In this document: positions 18,268 to 26,986 of the stretch, one piece after another
Position numbering within the stretch: the first letter of the stretch is position 1
How the letters are laid out: each line of letters begins with the position of its first letter
Assembly (NCBI GenBank): GCA_017307275.1
Contig: JAFKFK010000014.1
Span: 62,001-126,000 of the forward strand
Length of the DNA: 64,000 bases
From: Alphaproteobacteria bacterium
GTDB lineage: Bacteria; Pseudomonadota; Alphaproteobacteria; Reyranellales; Reyranellaceae
Direction: 5' to 3'
Notes under the pieces: model-generated
What the model was told of the DNA's origin: nothing
The model's database searches: none
Seen by the model: only the letters and a program-made list of their open reading frames with translations
Position numbers and translations under genes: made by a program

Positions 18268-18695
18268 TTCATCCTCGCTTCCGCTTCGCGCCGGAACGTC
18301 TCGTAGTCGCGCAGATACTCGGCTTCGTCGTAGAGCGTGGAAGCGATGACCAGGATGACCGTGCCCGGCGTGAAATGGGTGAGCTCGTGCCAGACGAACG
18401 GGCCGATGTGCAGCGCTCGCCCGGGATCGTCGAGCGTTACCGTTTCCTTCACCCGGCTATCGTCGAGATGGACCCTGCACGAGCCGTTCATCACCAGCGT
18501 GACGAGGTGCGACTCGCGATGGCCGTGCCGGCCACGCCACTGATCGGGTGCGATATCGTGCAGCCAGAACAGGCGGCGCGGCATGAAGCCCAGTCTGTCA
18601 TCGAACCCCAGGAAGTTGATCTTGCCTCGTTCGTCGGCCGCCCCCGGAACAGTGAGCCAGCGGCAGTGACGGGTCTTGAGATCCGGTTGGGTCAT
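18264..18695 (-). CDS. fdtA: dTDP-4-keto-6-deoxyglucose 3,4-ketoisomerase (FdtA/QdtA-like cupin)
   Basis: A 143-residue cupin of the WxcM/FdtA family. The conserved RGRHGHRE supplies the catalytic His57/His59 pair, and NGSCRVHLDD, IGPFVWHEL and ASTLYDEAEYLRDYETF follow in family order. It moves the keto group from C4 to C3 of the RfbB product, ready for the aminotransferase that overlaps its 3' end by four bases. The ATG at 18695 gives the family-length protein; an upstream in-frame ATG at 18746 would overlap the EamA gene. Neither start has a clear Shine-Dalgarno. Confidence 0.82.
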   Translation of the reverse strand: MTQPDLKTRHCRWLTVPGAADERGKINFLGFDDRLGFMPRRLFWLHDIAPDQWRGRHGHRESHLVTLVMNGSCRVHLDDSRVKETVTLDDPGRALHIGPFVWHELTHFTPGTVILVIASTLYDEAEYLRDYETFRREAEARMK

Positions 18696-18715
18696 GTCGT
18701 GAAGATCGGCCTGTT

Positions 18716-19636
18716 TCAGCGTTGCATCGTCTGTAGCTTGCGCCATTGCATATAGACCACGCCGCTCAACGCCACGAGGCCACCCACGATCTGGTACGCG
18801 TTCGGCATGAAGCCATATGCCATTGACCACAATACGGCGAAAAACGGCACCAGGTTGACCCAAAGCGACGCAACCGCCACACCCAGCCGGCTGGCGCCAA
18901 CGTTCCAGAAATAGCCGCCGAGGCCGCTGGCGAACACGGCCAGCAGGACAAGCTGCGTCCAGATCCAGCCGTCGGCTTCGCCAATCGGCAGGCGCGCCCA
19001 ACCGGCTCCCACCATGACCAGCGCAAGCAGGATCAGCCAGCCCATGGCCGAGAGCGACGCCACATAGGTGCGGTGGAGCTGGCTTGCCCGATCGAACCAA
19101 GCCTGCGCCTTGAGGCTGTAGTAGGTCCAGAGCGCGTTGGAGAGCAGCACGATGAACTCGCCGCCGCCCAGCGTGACCTGGCCGCGGCCGAACAGGCTGC
19201 CGGCCGCGAGAATGGCGCCGCCCAGCACGGTAAGGACCAACGCCACACCAAACCCGGGATCGAAGCGCATGCCGGTCGCCAGCCGCACGGTGACGGCGGC
19301 AACGAGAGGCCCCGCGACCTGTACGGCAGCGGCGGAGATCGGATTGCTGAACTGGATGCCCAGCGTATACATCGCAAAGAAGCCGCCCATGATCAGGCCG
19401 AGCAGGAGGAAGCGGCGGAGGCCGACATCGATCCTGAGCGACCGGATCCCCTCGACCGCTGCCACCATCAGTATCAGGACGACCGTAGCCAGGGCGGCCC
19501 GAAGAGCCGACAGGGGGATCAGGTCAAAGTGTGCCAGCATGACTTTGCTGATCGGCACGTTGGCGCCCCAGCTGGCGCCCACAAACACCATCGCCGCGAA
19601 GGCGCCGAGGAGATGGCCGCGGTCGCGGGAGGTCAT
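18716..19636 (-). CDS. EamA/DMT family transporter
   Basis: A 306-residue membrane protein with ten predicted helices in two EamA repeats (first starting MVFVGASWGANVPISKVML, second around SNALWTYYSLKAQ). DMT transporters move small metabolites across the inner membrane, usually outward; the substrate cannot be told. Its start overlaps the stop of a second EamA gene by four bases, so the two are made together and may form a pair. The next gene downstream is the ketoisomerase. Confidence 0.85.
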   Translation of the reverse strand: MTSRDRGHLLGAFAAMVFVGASWGANVPISKVMLAHFDLIPLSALRAALATVVLILMVAAVEGIRSLRIDVGLRRFLLLGLIMGGFFAMYTLGIQFSNPISAAAVQVAGPLVAAVTVRLATGMRFDPGFGVALVLTVLGGAILAAGSLFGRGQVTLGGGEFIVLLSNALWTYYSLKAQAWFDRASQLHRTYVASLSAMGWLILLALVMVGAGWARLPIGEADGWIWTQLVLLAVFASGLGGYFWNVGASRLGVAVASLWVNLVPFFAVLWSMAYGFMPNAYQIVGGLVALSGVVYMQWRKLQTMQR

Positions 19637-20568
19637 GGCGACGGGCGCCGCGAGCGCGCTGCCCGCATCTGGCGAAGCTGGAGCTGACCGATACCGCCCA
19701 GCACGATTACGCCGCCCACGAGTTGCAGCCAGGTCGGCTCATGCCCGAACAGGGCCGCCAGACCGATGGCAAAGACCGGAGCGGAGTTCGCGAACAGCGA
19801 CGCCACCGGCACGCCGACCAGCGAGACGCCTGTGTTCCAGAGCAGCACGGCGATGGCCACACCGAACACGCCGACCCAGGCGATCATTCCCAGCTCCCCG
19901 ATCGTCGGAGCACGCGCCGGCCAGGTGATGCCGCCCGCTCCCCAGACCACGAGACAGACGATCGCCAGCAACACGCTGGCCACGGTCGACGTGAGGGCCG
20001 AGAGCGCGACCTGCCCACGATCGGAAAGCCATTGCTGGGCGCGGATCGAGTACCAGCTCCAGGAGAGCTGGGCGATCACCAGCAGGCCTTCACCGCCTTC
20101 CAATCCATAACCACCGGGTTGGCGGCCGGGCGTACCCATCACGACGATGATTCCGCCCAGCACCACCAGCACCAATGTCGTGAAGAAGCCTTGGGGCGTC
20201 GTGGCGCCCAGCATCAACCGCGACAGCAGCGTCGCCCAGATCGGCGCGCACATCAGAACGATGGCCGCGGTGGCTGGATGAGTGTTCGCAACACCGAACG
20301 TGTAGAACACGGAAAAGCCGGTCATCGCTGCACCGAGCCGCAGCAGGCGGCTCCAGTTCAGATTACCCGGAGTGGCTGCCGGCGGCGTGCTCAGCAGCAC
20401 CGCCAGCCATAGAACAGGCAGGCCCAGCAGATAGCGCGCACCCGAGAGCAGCCATATGTCGTAGTGCTGGGCGAGCGTCGCCAGGACGGGGATCATCGAT
20501 CCCCAAATGAGGGCTGCCAACAGCAGGACAATCGTGGCGCGCCGCAGCGCACCGGCGGACGGGCCCAT
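19633..20568 (-). CDS. EamA/DMT family transporter
   Basis: A 311-residue ten-helix EamA protein (first repeat LLLAALIWGSMIPVLATL, second around LLVIAQLSWSWYSIRAQQW). It is clearly paralogous to the gene it overlaps downstream. It sits 12 bases after folB, in the middle of a six-gene same-strand run. Tandem DMT genes can encode either a heteromer or duplicated transporters; the sequence does not decide. Confidence 0.85.
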   Translation of the reverse strand: MGPSAGALRRATIVLLLAALIWGSMIPVLATLAQHYDIWLLSGARYLLGLPVLWLAVLLSTPPAATPGNLNWSRLLRLGAAMTGFSVFYTFGVANTHPATAAIVLMCAPIWATLLSRLMLGATTPQGFFTTLVLVVLGGIIVVMGTPGRQPGGYGLEGGEGLLVIAQLSWSWYSIRAQQWLSDRGQVALSALTSTVASVLLAIVCLVVWGAGGITWPARAPTIGELGMIAWVGVFGVAIAVLLWNTGVSLVGVPVASLFANSAPVFAIGLAALFGHEPTWLQLVGGVIVLGGIGQLQLRQMRAARSRRPSP

Positions 20569-20580
20569 CGACTGGCCGCG

Positions 20581-20958
20581 TCAGCTCTGCGTGCGGCGGC
20601 GGACCGCCTCGTAGCCGACGCGACAGTCCTTGTAGACGTCGGGCTTCTCGGTCGAGACGCGGGCCTCGATCACCTGACGTTGGGCGAGACACAGATCGAG
20701 GATCTCATCGACCAGGGTCTCCTGCAGATTGAAGTGGCGGCTTTGGGCCAGCGCGATGATGCCGTCATGGATAACATCGTAGTTCAATACGTTGGCGATA
20801 TTGTCCTCGGCTGCTTTCTCCGGCGGCACCAGGAACAGGTCCACGTTCACGACGACCGTCTGCGGCTTGGCCAGCTCGAAATCGTAGATACCGATCGAGA
20901 CCTGCACGCGCAGGTCGCGGATGAAGATGCGGCGGTCCGAAACGACAGACATGTTCAT
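20581..20958 (-). CDS. folB: dihydroneopterin aldolase family protein
   Basis: A 125-residue FolB-type protein. Glu28 in GIYDFELAKPQ and Lys105 in VSTEKPDVY correspond to the catalytic Glu/Lys pair of dihydroneopterin aldolase, which cleaves dihydroneopterin on the way to folate. The start ATG at 20958 overlaps the stop of a pteridine-reductase-like gene by four bases, supporting a pterin role for both. A start two codons further in (MSVVSD) is also possible. Confidence 0.85.
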   Translation of the reverse strand: MNMSVVSDRRIFIRDLRVQVSIGIYDFELAKPQTVVVNVDLFLVPPEKAAEDNIANVLNYDVIHDGIIALAQSRHFNLQETLVDEILDLCLAQRQVIEARVSTEKPDVYKDCRVGYEAVRRRTQS

Positions 20959-21716
20959 TTCTTCTTTTTCTTGTCGAAGGCGATGTCGCGCGGCCGTCCG
21001 GTCAGATGTTCGCCGCTGTCGACGATCAACGTGTCTCCGGTGAAGCTGGGCGTCGCCATGATGAAACGCAGCGCGCGCACGAGATCGTCGGTCGTGACAC
21101 CGACCTCGAGCGGGTTGGCGGCATGCTGTTCGGCAAAACGCGCGTCGGTCTGGCTGCCGCTGCGCAGCGTAAGGCCTGGGGCGATGCCGGCCACACGAAT
21201 CTGCGGTGCGAAGGATTGTGCCAGCAGGGTCGTCAGCCCCTGCAGTCCGACCTTGGATAGCGTGTAGCTCAGGAAGTCGGGATTGAGGTTATAGAGCTTC
21301 TGGTCGAGCACATTGACGATCAGGCCCTTCTCGCTGGCCGGCAGCTGCCGCCCCAGCGCCTGCGAGAGCAGCAGCGGCGCGCGCAGGTTGATCGCCATGT
21401 GGAGGTCGAAATCGGCCGCCGTGGCCGTCGGCGCCCGGTCGAGCTTGAACAGCGAGGCGTTGTTGACGAGTACGGAGAGGCTGACGCCGGGCACGCGGCA
21501 CTTCCCGATCAAGGCCTCAGCCTGGCGGGCCGAAGCAAGATCCGCCCGCACCGCCTTGGCCTTGCCGCCCGCAGCTAGGATGGCCTTCACGGTTTCCCGC
21601 GCCTCGTCTGCCGACTGGTTGTGGTGGACGAAGACGAAATAGCCGTCGGCCGCCAGCGCCATTGCCAGCGCGCGGCCGATCCGCACTCCCGCCCCCGTGA
21701 CCAACGCGCCTTTCAT
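20955..21716 (-). CDS. FolM/pteridine-reductase-like short-chain dehydrogenase
   Basis: A 253-residue SDR. The cofactor loop TGAGVRIGRA (residues 7-16) has Arg in place of the usual second Gly, the TGxxxRxG form typical of pteridine reductases and FolM dihydromonapterin reductase. NVLDQKL and the LSYTLSK Tyr/Lys pair follow. The C-terminus ends in a Lys run (FDKKKKK). Overlap with folB makes reduction of a dihydropterin the best guess. The frame stays open far upstream, but that part is antisense to the flavoenzyme at 21771; the ATG at 21716 gives the family N-terminus. Confidence 0.78.
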   Translation of the reverse strand: MKGALVTGAGVRIGRALAMALAADGYFVFVHHNQSADEARETVKAILAAGGKAKAVRADLASARQAEALIGKCRVPGVSLSVLVNNASLFKLDRAPTATAADFDLHMAINLRAPLLLSQALGRQLPASEKGLIVNVLDQKLYNLNPDFLSYTLSKVGLQGLTTLLAQSFAPQIRVAGIAPGLTLRSGSQTDARFAEQHAANPLEVGVTTDDLVRALRFIMATPSFTGDTLIVDSGEHLTGRPRDIAFDKKKKK

Positions 21717-21758
21717 CCTGCGACACCCGCCCTTGGTGACTGAAAGAACGGCGGGTTC

Positions 21759-21764
21759 TAGCAT
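21759..21764 (+). promoter_or_regulatory. -10-like element six bases before ATG (leaderless start candidate)
   Basis: TAGCAT ends exactly six bases before the ATG at 21771, and no Shine-Dalgarno is present. The same spacing is seen at 28987-28992 and 33650-33655. This predicts a transcript starting at or very near the start codon. The -35 region is not clear. Confidence 0.4.
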
Positions 21765-21770
21765 GCGACC

Positions 21771-22889
21771 ATGACTTCGTCCTCGTATGAAACCGTAGAC
21801 TGCGTTGTGATCGGCGCAGGTGTCGTAGGCCTTGCCGTGGCCCGTGCCCTTGCCCTTGCCGGCCGTGAGGTCATCGTTGTGGAGGCCGCCGAAGGGATCG
21901 GCACCGGGACGAGTTCGCGGAACTCCGAAGTCATCCACGCCGGTATCTACTATCCCAAGGGCAGCCTGATGGCCGAGACCTGCGTGGCCGGGCGTCGCCT
22001 GCTCTACGCCTACTGCGCCGAGCACGGCGTGCCCCACATCAACTGCGGCAAGCTGATCGTCGCCACCAATGATGAGGAGAGCGCGAAGCTCGCCGAGATC
22101 AAGGGGCGAGCCGAGGCCAACGGCGTCGAGGGCATGCGCCAGCTCAGCGCCAGCGAAGCGATGGCCATGGAGCCCAACCTGCACTGCACGGCCGCGCTGC
22201 TCTCCTCCAGCACCGGCATTGTCGACAGCCATTCCTACATGCTGGCCCTGCAGGGCGACGCCGAAGAGCGCGGCGCCATGTTCGCCTTCCATAGCCCGGT
22301 GATCCAGGGCCGTGTCACGGACGGTGGCATCGAAATCGAGGTGGGCGGCGCCGAGCCGATGAAGCTGCGTTGCGGCCTGATGGTCAATTCGGCCGGGCTC
22401 TTCGCTCCTGCCATTGCGAAAAAAATCGTCGGGATGCCATCCAATCACGTCCCCGAGACGTATTACGCCAAAGGAAACTATTTCACCTTGGCTGGCCGCT
22501 CGCCCTTCTCGCGCCTGATCTATCCCGTTCCCGTTCCGGGCGGGCTCGGCGTGCACATCACCGTCGACATGGGCGGCCAGGCGAAGTTCGGCCCTGACGT
22601 CGAGTGGATCGACGATCTCAACTACACCGTCGATCCCCATCGCGCCGACAAGTTCTATGCCGCGGTTCGCCGCTACTGGCCGGGCCTGAAAGACGGCGCG
22701 CTGCAGCCCGGCTATGCCGGCATTCGGCCGAAGATCGTGCCGCAAGGCGCACCGGCGCAGGATTTCGTCGTCCAAGGAGCAGCCGTCCACGGCGTTCCGG
22801 GGCTGATCAATCTCTTCGGTATCGAATCGCCCGGTCTGACGGCCTCCCTGGCGTTGGCCGAGCGCGTGCGCACCATCGCGGCCGCATGA
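21771..22889 (+). CDS. FAD-dependent oxidoreductase, L-2-hydroxyglutarate dehydrogenase-like
   Basis: A 372-residue DAO-family flavoprotein. The FAD-binding motif [21 protein letters not shown] is at the N-terminus, followed by [33 protein letters not shown], the signature of the L2HGDH/LhgO group, and a C-terminal GYAGIRPKI. Family members oxidise L-2-hydroxyglutarate to 2-oxoglutarate and pass electrons to the respiratory chain; related 2-hydroxy acids are possible substrates. The ATGA overlap at 22886 couples it to a putative lipoprotein esterase. Confidence 0.85.
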   Translation: MTSSSYETVDCVVIGAGVVGLAVARALALAGREVIVVEAAEGIGTGTSSRNSEVIHAGIYYPKGSLMAETCVAGRRLLYAYCAEHGVPHINCGKLIVATNDEESAKLAEIKGRAEANGVEGMRQLSASEAMAMEPNLHCTAALLSSSTGIVDSHSYMLALQGDAEERGAMFAFHSPVIQGRVTDGGIEIEVGGAEPMKLRCGLMVNSAGLFAPAIAKKIVGMPSNHVPETYYAKGNYFTLAGRSPFSRLIYPVPVPGGLGVHITVDMGGQAKFGPDVEWIDDLNYTVDPHRADKFYAAVRRYWPGLKDGALQPGYAGIRPKIVPQGAPAQDFVVQGAAVHGVPGLINLFGIESPGLTASLALAERVRTIAAA

Positions 22890-23716
22890 CCTCGACGCGG
22901 CGAGGCCTGCTCTCGGCCTTCGTCGGCCTCCTGGGCGGGTGTTCTCCCGCGGCGCTTCTCAATACGACGGTGTCGCGCGATGGCTACACGCTCGCATCCG
23001 ACATCCCCTACGGCAGCCACCCTCGCCAGAAGCTCGACGTCTACAAGGCCGAGAAGCCAAGGGCCGACGGCAGAAGCGTCATCTTCTTCTATGGCGGCTC
23101 CTGGGATTCCGGCAGCAAGAGCGATTACCTGTTCGTCGGCCAGGCACTGGCCTCGCACGGTGTCACGACGATCATTCCGGATTATCGCGTCTATCCGGAA
23201 GTCCTGTATCCGACCTTCATCGAGGACTGCGCCCTGGCCGCGCGGTGGGCCGCGAACGAAGCCTCCGTCGAACGGCTGTTCGTCACCGGCCATTCCGCGG
23301 GCGCCTACAACGCCATGATGCTCGCCGCCAACACGCCATACCTTTCGGCTGTCAGCATCGACCGCATAAAGCTCGCCGGCGCCATCGGGATCGCGGGCCC
23401 TTACGATTTCCTGCCGCTCACGTCACGTCGCCTGCAGCAAATCTTCGGCGGCCCCGACCGTCGCGAAACCCAGCCCATTTCCTATGCCAAGGCACCGTTG
23501 CCACCCGTCCTCCTGCTGCACGGTACCGCCGACACGATCGTAAAGCCCTTCAACAGCGAGCGGCTTGCCGCTGCCTGGCAACGGGCTGGCGGCAGGGCCG
23601 AACTCAAACTCTATCCGGGGGTCGACCATATCGCGATCGTGGGCGCCTTCTCGTCGTTCCTGCGCAACCGTGCACCCACCCTCGACGATACGCTGGCCTT
23701 CATCGACCGCACCTGA
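22886..23716 (+). CDS. putative lipoprotein alpha/beta hydrolase (esterase/lipase)
   Basis: A 276-residue protein whose N-terminus ([19 protein letters not shown]) reads as a lipoprotein signal with Cys19, possibly Tat-like because of the RR. The rest is an HSL/BD-FAE-type hydrolase: oxyanion YGGSW, nucleophile GHSAGAYN, Asp in [10 protein letters not shown], His in VDHIAIV. It probably acts at the periplasmic face on an ester. The start is set by the ATGA overlap with the flavoenzyme gene; the same frame is open further upstream but antifunctional there. Confidence 0.8.
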   Translation: MTSTRRGLLSAFVGLLGGCSPAALLNTTVSRDGYTLASDIPYGSHPRQKLDVYKAEKPRADGRSVIFFYGGSWDSGSKSDYLFVGQALASHGVTTIIPDYRVYPEVLYPTFIEDCALAARWAANEASVERLFVTGHSAGAYNAMMLAANTPYLSAVSIDRIKLAGAIGIAGPYDFLPLTSRRLQQIFGGPDRRETQPISYAKAPLPPVLLLHGTADTIVKPFNSERLAAAWQRAGGRAELKLYPGVDHIAIVGAFSSFLRNRAPTLDDTLAFIDRT

Positions 23717-23820
23717 TCCGCCCCGCGGAAGACTAATCTGCCATACGGTCGGTGGACTGGCTCTCGCGCCACGGGTTCGCTAATGCTGGACGCAACATAC
23801 CCAGCGGGGAAACCGGCACG

Positions 23821-24795
23821 ATGATCAAGACGCGCTTCACGGAAATGTTCGGCATCAAGCACCCGATCGTACAGGGTGGCATGCAGTGGGTCGGCCGCGC
23901 CGAACTCACCTCGGCAGTCGCCAATGCGGGCGCGCTGGGCTTCCTCACGGGCCTCACTCAGCCCACCCCCGACGATCTGCGCAAGGAGATCAAGCGCTGC
24001 CGGGAGATGACGGATCAGCCGTTCGGCGTGAACCTCACCATCCTGCCGACGCTCGTGCCGCGGCCCTATGGCGAGTACATCGACGCCATCATCGATTCCG
24101 GCATCAAGATCGTCGAGACCGCCGGCAACAACCCCAAGCCCTTCCTGCCCAAGATGAAGGAAGCCGGCATCAAGGTGATCCACAAATGCACCTCGGTTCG
24201 TCATGGCATCTCGGCCGAGAAGGTCGGCGTCGATGCGATCTCGATGGACGGTTTCGAGTGCGCCGGCCATCCCGGTGAGGACGACGTGCCGAACCTCGTG
24301 CTGCTGCCGGCAGCGGCCAACGTCATCAAGATCCCGATGATCGCCTCCGGCGGCTTCGCCGATGCGCGCGGCCTTGTGGCCGCACTGGCGCTGGGCTGCG
24401 AGGGCGTCAACATGGGCACGCGCTTCATGGCGACCAAGGAAGCGCCGATCCATCAGAACGTGAAGGAGAAGATCGTCTCCTCCGACGAGCGCAACACGGC
24501 ACTGATCCTGCGCACCATGCGCAACACCAGCCGCGTCTACGGCAACTCCGTCGCCCACAAGGCGATCGAGATGGAAGGCGAAGGCAAGACCATCCAGGAG
24601 ATCGGGCCGTACGTGGCCGGCGCCAAGGGCAAGGTCGTCTACGAGACGGGCGACCTCGAACACGGCATCTGGTCGGCCGGCACCTGCATGGGCCTGATCA
24701 ACGACATCCCGACCTGCAAGGAGCTGGTCGAGCGCATCGTCAGCGAAGCCGAAGAGATGATCCGCGGCAAGCTCGCGAAGGCGATCGCAGCCTAG
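23821..24795 (+). CDS. nitronate monooxygenase family protein
   Basis: A 324-residue FMN-dependent TIM-barrel protein of the nitronate monooxygenase/2-nitropropane dioxygenase family. Visible motifs are KHPIVQGGMQWVG at the N-terminus, a phosphate-binding GGFADARGLVAALALGCEGVNMGTRF, and GHPGEDDV in the catalytic-loop area. Members oxidise nitronates; many bacterial ones have unknown physiological substrates. I use the ATG at 23821 (MIKTRFTEMFGIKHPIVQ). Its 3' end overlaps the convergent membrane-protein gene by four bases. Confidence 0.87.
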   Translation: MIKTRFTEMFGIKHPIVQGGMQWVGRAELTSAVANAGALGFLTGLTQPTPDDLRKEIKRCREMTDQPFGVNLTILPTLVPRPYGEYIDAIIDSGIKIVETAGNNPKPFLPKMKEAGIKVIHKCTSVRHGISAEKVGVDAISMDGFECAGHPGEDDVPNLVLLPAAANVIKIPMIASGGFADARGLVAALALGCEGVNMGTRFMATKEAPIHQNVKEKIVSSDERNTALILRTMRNTSRVYGNSVAHKAIEMEGEGKTIQEIGPYVAGAKGKVVYETGDLEHGIWSAGTCMGLINDIPTCKELVERIVSEAEEMIRGKLAKAIAA

Positions 24796-25199
24796 GAAGA
24801 CGTAGCCGGTGGAGGCACCTTGCGGTGCTTCCACCAGCGCCACGCCAGGCCGAAAAGCGGCGGCAGCAGGCAAAGGCCCGCCGCCATGATGGCGAGCGCG
24901 GCGAGGAGGCAGTTCCAGCCTCTCCTGATCCCGGCCACACACTCATAGTCGACAACCATGTAGCCGAGCGTCAGCAGCATGATGGGGCTGGCGAACACGG
25001 CGACTGCCCAGAGCTTCCAGGCCGGCGCTTCGACACCCGGCCACCATTGGCAGACATAGGAGCTGACGAAAGCGCCGGCGAGAAGCGCCACGGCGCAGAT
25101 CAGCCCGGCCTGCGCATCGAGAAACAACGTCCCCGCCGCACCGCCCACAAGGACGGCGCCGACGAGATGGCCCATGACGAAGGGATTGATGCGCAGCAT
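24792..25199 (-). CDS. hypothetical four-helix membrane protein
   Basis: A 135-residue protein with four hydrophobic stretches (about residues 8-28, 33-50, 62-85, 94-122) and a basic, Pro-rich tail. I do not recognise the family. It follows the alpha/beta hydrolase gene by four bases on the same strand, so it is likely the last gene of a thioesterase-hydrolase-membrane protein operon. Confidence 0.6.
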   Translation of the reverse strand: MLRINPFVMGHLVGAVLVGGAAGTLFLDAQAGLICAVALLAGAFVSSYVCQWWPGVEAPAWKLWAVAVFASPIMLLTLGYMVVDYECVAGIRRGWNCLLAALAIMAAGLCLLPPLFGLAWRWWKHRKVPPPATSS

Positions 25200-25203
25200 G
25201 ACC

Positions 25204-26001
25204 TCATGACGCGATCAGGCGTGCGACCGCTTCCGGATGACTATCCAGCATGCCATGGTTGGCTCCTGCAAGCGCTTCCATACGGGCATTGGGCAGAAGC
25301 TTCATCAGGCCACGGCCAATTGCCTGTACGATCTCCGGACTGCGATCGCCATAGGCCACCAGCACCGGACGGTCGAACATCCCGAGTTGCTCGGCCGTCG
25401 CTGTATCGTTGAAGCTGCTGCGCACATCTAGCGCGTTACGCGGGGCGTTGGCCTCGAGATAGTCGCGCACCTGTTCGGGCATGCGAATGTAAGCACCCTC
25501 TCCGAACCAGTAGTCGATCATCAGGCGTACGACGGCCGGCTCACCCGCGGCCGCACGGCCGGCGTAGTTCTCGAAATGCACCGTCGCAGGATCGAGAGCA
25601 CTCTTGTCGTTCGTGAGCTGCAGGGCGCGGAAGAACACCGGCTCGAACAAGACCAGGCGCTCGACCGTTCCCGTCGTCGCTTGCAGCGCGGCTTGCAGCG
25701 CCACCACGCCCCCATAGGAATGGCCGGCCAATCGGACCGGCCGCCCCCAGCTTTCGGCCAGCCGCGCCACCGCAGCGCCCATCAGCGCTGCGCGGCCGAC
25801 AGGCTCGTCCGGCACGCCGTCTGACTTGCCGTAACCCGGCAGATCGACAGCCAGCACGCGGAAGCGGTCTCTGAGATGCGGCGCGACCCGGCCCCAGGAG
25901 CGGCTGTCTCCCGGCGAGCCATGGACCAGCAGCAGAGGCGGCCCCTCACCCTCCTCGCGATAAGTGAGCTTCTTGCCTTGGGGCAGATCGAGGGTCGGCA
26001 T
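25204..26001 (-). CDS. alpha/beta hydrolase
   Basis: A 265-residue hydrolase with HGSPGDSRSW (oxyanion region), nucleophile Ser95 in AGHSYGG, Asp in AYGDRSPE and His in GANHGML. The start overlaps the stop of the thioesterase gene (TGATG at 26001), so the two are coupled. It resembles the haloalkane-dehalogenase/epoxide-hydrolase branch only in general fold; the substrate is unknown. Confidence 0.85.
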   Translation of the reverse strand: MPTLDLPQGKKLTYREEGEGPPLLLVHGSPGDSRSWGRVAPHLRDRFRVLAVDLPGYGKSDGVPDEPVGRAALMGAAVARLAESWGRPVRLAGHSYGGVVALQAALQATTGTVERLVLFEPVFFRALQLTNDKSALDPATVHFENYAGRAAAGEPAVVRLMIDYWFGEGAYIRMPEQVRDYLEANAPRNALDVRSSFNDTATAEQLGMFDRPVLVAYGDRSPEIVQAIGRGLMKLLPNARMEALAGANHGMLDSHPEAVARLIAS

Positions 26002-26477
26002 CAGCGGGCTCCATTCAGAACCAATATGGTCGACGTGCCGTGGGCCAGCACCTTACCGTCAGCCGCAAGCACGCGCGCTTCCGAAGAGATGATCTGCCGG
26101 CCCTGCGCCACCGCCCGTGCTTCGGCACGTACCCGGCCGGCGTCGCGTGTGAGGGGCCGGGAGAAATTGCCCTTGGTTTCAACCGTCGTATACCCCGCCC
26201 CTGCCGGCAACAGCGAGTGACCCGCGCAACCGGCAACGCTGTCGATCAAGGTGAGTGCCCAGCCGCCATGCACGGTACCCATGGGATTGAGGAGATGGCG
26301 GCCGGGCTCGCCCTCGAAAGCCGCGAAACCATCGCCGACCTCGACGATCCAGAAACTCAACGTTTCGGAAATCGGCGCCTGCGGCAGGCTGCCGTCGATG
26401 ATGGCCTGCAGAATTTCCCTGCCGGTCTTGCCGGCAATCTGATCGGGCTGCGCCAAACCGTAACGATAGTCGCTCAT
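26001..26477 (-). CDS. PaaI-type hotdog-fold thioesterase
   Basis: A 158-residue hotdog thioesterase: LLNPMGTVHGGWALTLIDSVAGCAGHS carries the HGG(x)nD active-site pattern, followed by VETKGNFSRPL and a C-terminal HGTSTILVL. Such enzymes hydrolyse aromatic or short acyl-CoA esters. The ATG at 26477 is preceded by GGGAA; an in-frame ATG four codons upstream (26489) is an alternative. Divergent from a MarR gene with palindromic operators between, it is probably under that regulator. Confidence 0.85.
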   Translation of the reverse strand: MSDYRYGLAQPDQIAGKTGREILQAIIDGSLPQAPISETLSFWIVEVGDGFAAFEGEPGRHLLNPMGTVHGGWALTLIDSVAGCAGHSLLPAGAGYTTVETKGNFSRPLTRDAGRVRAEARAVAQGRQIISSEARVLAADGKVLAHGTSTILVLNGAR

Positions 26478-26490
26478 GGCTATTCCCATG

Positions 26491-26515
26491 TAGATACAAT
26501 CTATGTATATACATA
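26491..26515. promoter_or_regulatory. overlapping palindromes, putative MarR operator
   Basis: Two dyads lie between the divergent thioesterase and MarR starts: TAGAT-ACA-ATCTA (26491-26503) and the perfect TATGTATATACATA (26502-26515). MarR proteins bind such AT-rich palindromes as dimers and usually repress their own and the divergent gene. The second dyad covers the likely -10 of the MarR gene (TATACA, 26508-26513). Confidence 0.65.
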
Positions 26516-26520
26516 CTATC

Positions 26521-26985
26521 ATGCCAAGGAAACCGCAATCCCCCAAGACGCTTCGGAGCGACGCGCGCAGCGCCATCGATGCTTGCGCCGGCTGGAACGC
26601 CCGCGCCGCCGCCCGGCGCATCACCCAGTTCCTCGAAATGCGGCTGGAAGCGGCGCATGTGTCCTTCGCCCAGTTCGGGCTCATGGCAGAGATCGCCGCA
26701 GCGTCGGACGACTCGATTTCCGCCCTTGCCGGGCGCATGGGCCTGGACCAGTCCACCCTCTCCCGCACCCTGCGCACGCTGGAGAACGAGGGACTGGTCG
26801 AGATCGCCGTCGCCGAAGCCGACCAGCGCCGCAAGCTCGTGTGGCTGACGGAGAAAGGCGCACGCCGCCTCGAAGCAGCGCTCACGGTCTGGCGCAAGGC
26901 CCATGCCGAGCTGGAGCGGTTGCTGTCGGTCGACCTCGTGCGCCGTCTGGCGCTCGAGACCGAGGCCCTGGCGGGGGATCATTGA
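26521..26985 (+). CDS. MarR family transcriptional regulator
   Basis: A 154-residue regulator with a winged helix: SISALAGRMGLDQSTLSRTLRTLENEGLVEIAVAEADQRRKLVWLTEKG is the recognition helix and DxRRK wing of MarR. I start at the ATG 26521 (MPRKPQSPK) rather than at 26503, because the latter would put the palindromic operator inside the gene. There is no Shine-Dalgarno, suggesting a leaderless transcript. An MFS transporter gene follows by one base, a common MarR-efflux arrangement. Confidence 0.85.
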   Translation: MPRKPQSPKTLRSDARSAIDACAGWNARAAARRITQFLEMRLEAAHVSFAQFGLMAEIAAASDDSISALAGRMGLDQSTLSRTLRTLENEGLVEIAVAEADQRRKLVWLTEKGARRLEAALTVWRKAHAELERLLSVDLVRRLALETEALAGDH

Positions 26986-26986
26986 G

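Noticed and set aside
20955..22790. 611-codon minus-strand frame covering the SDR gene and beyond
   Set aside because: Only the last 253 codons, starting at ATG 21716, match an SDR; the rest is antisense to the flavoenzyme gene.
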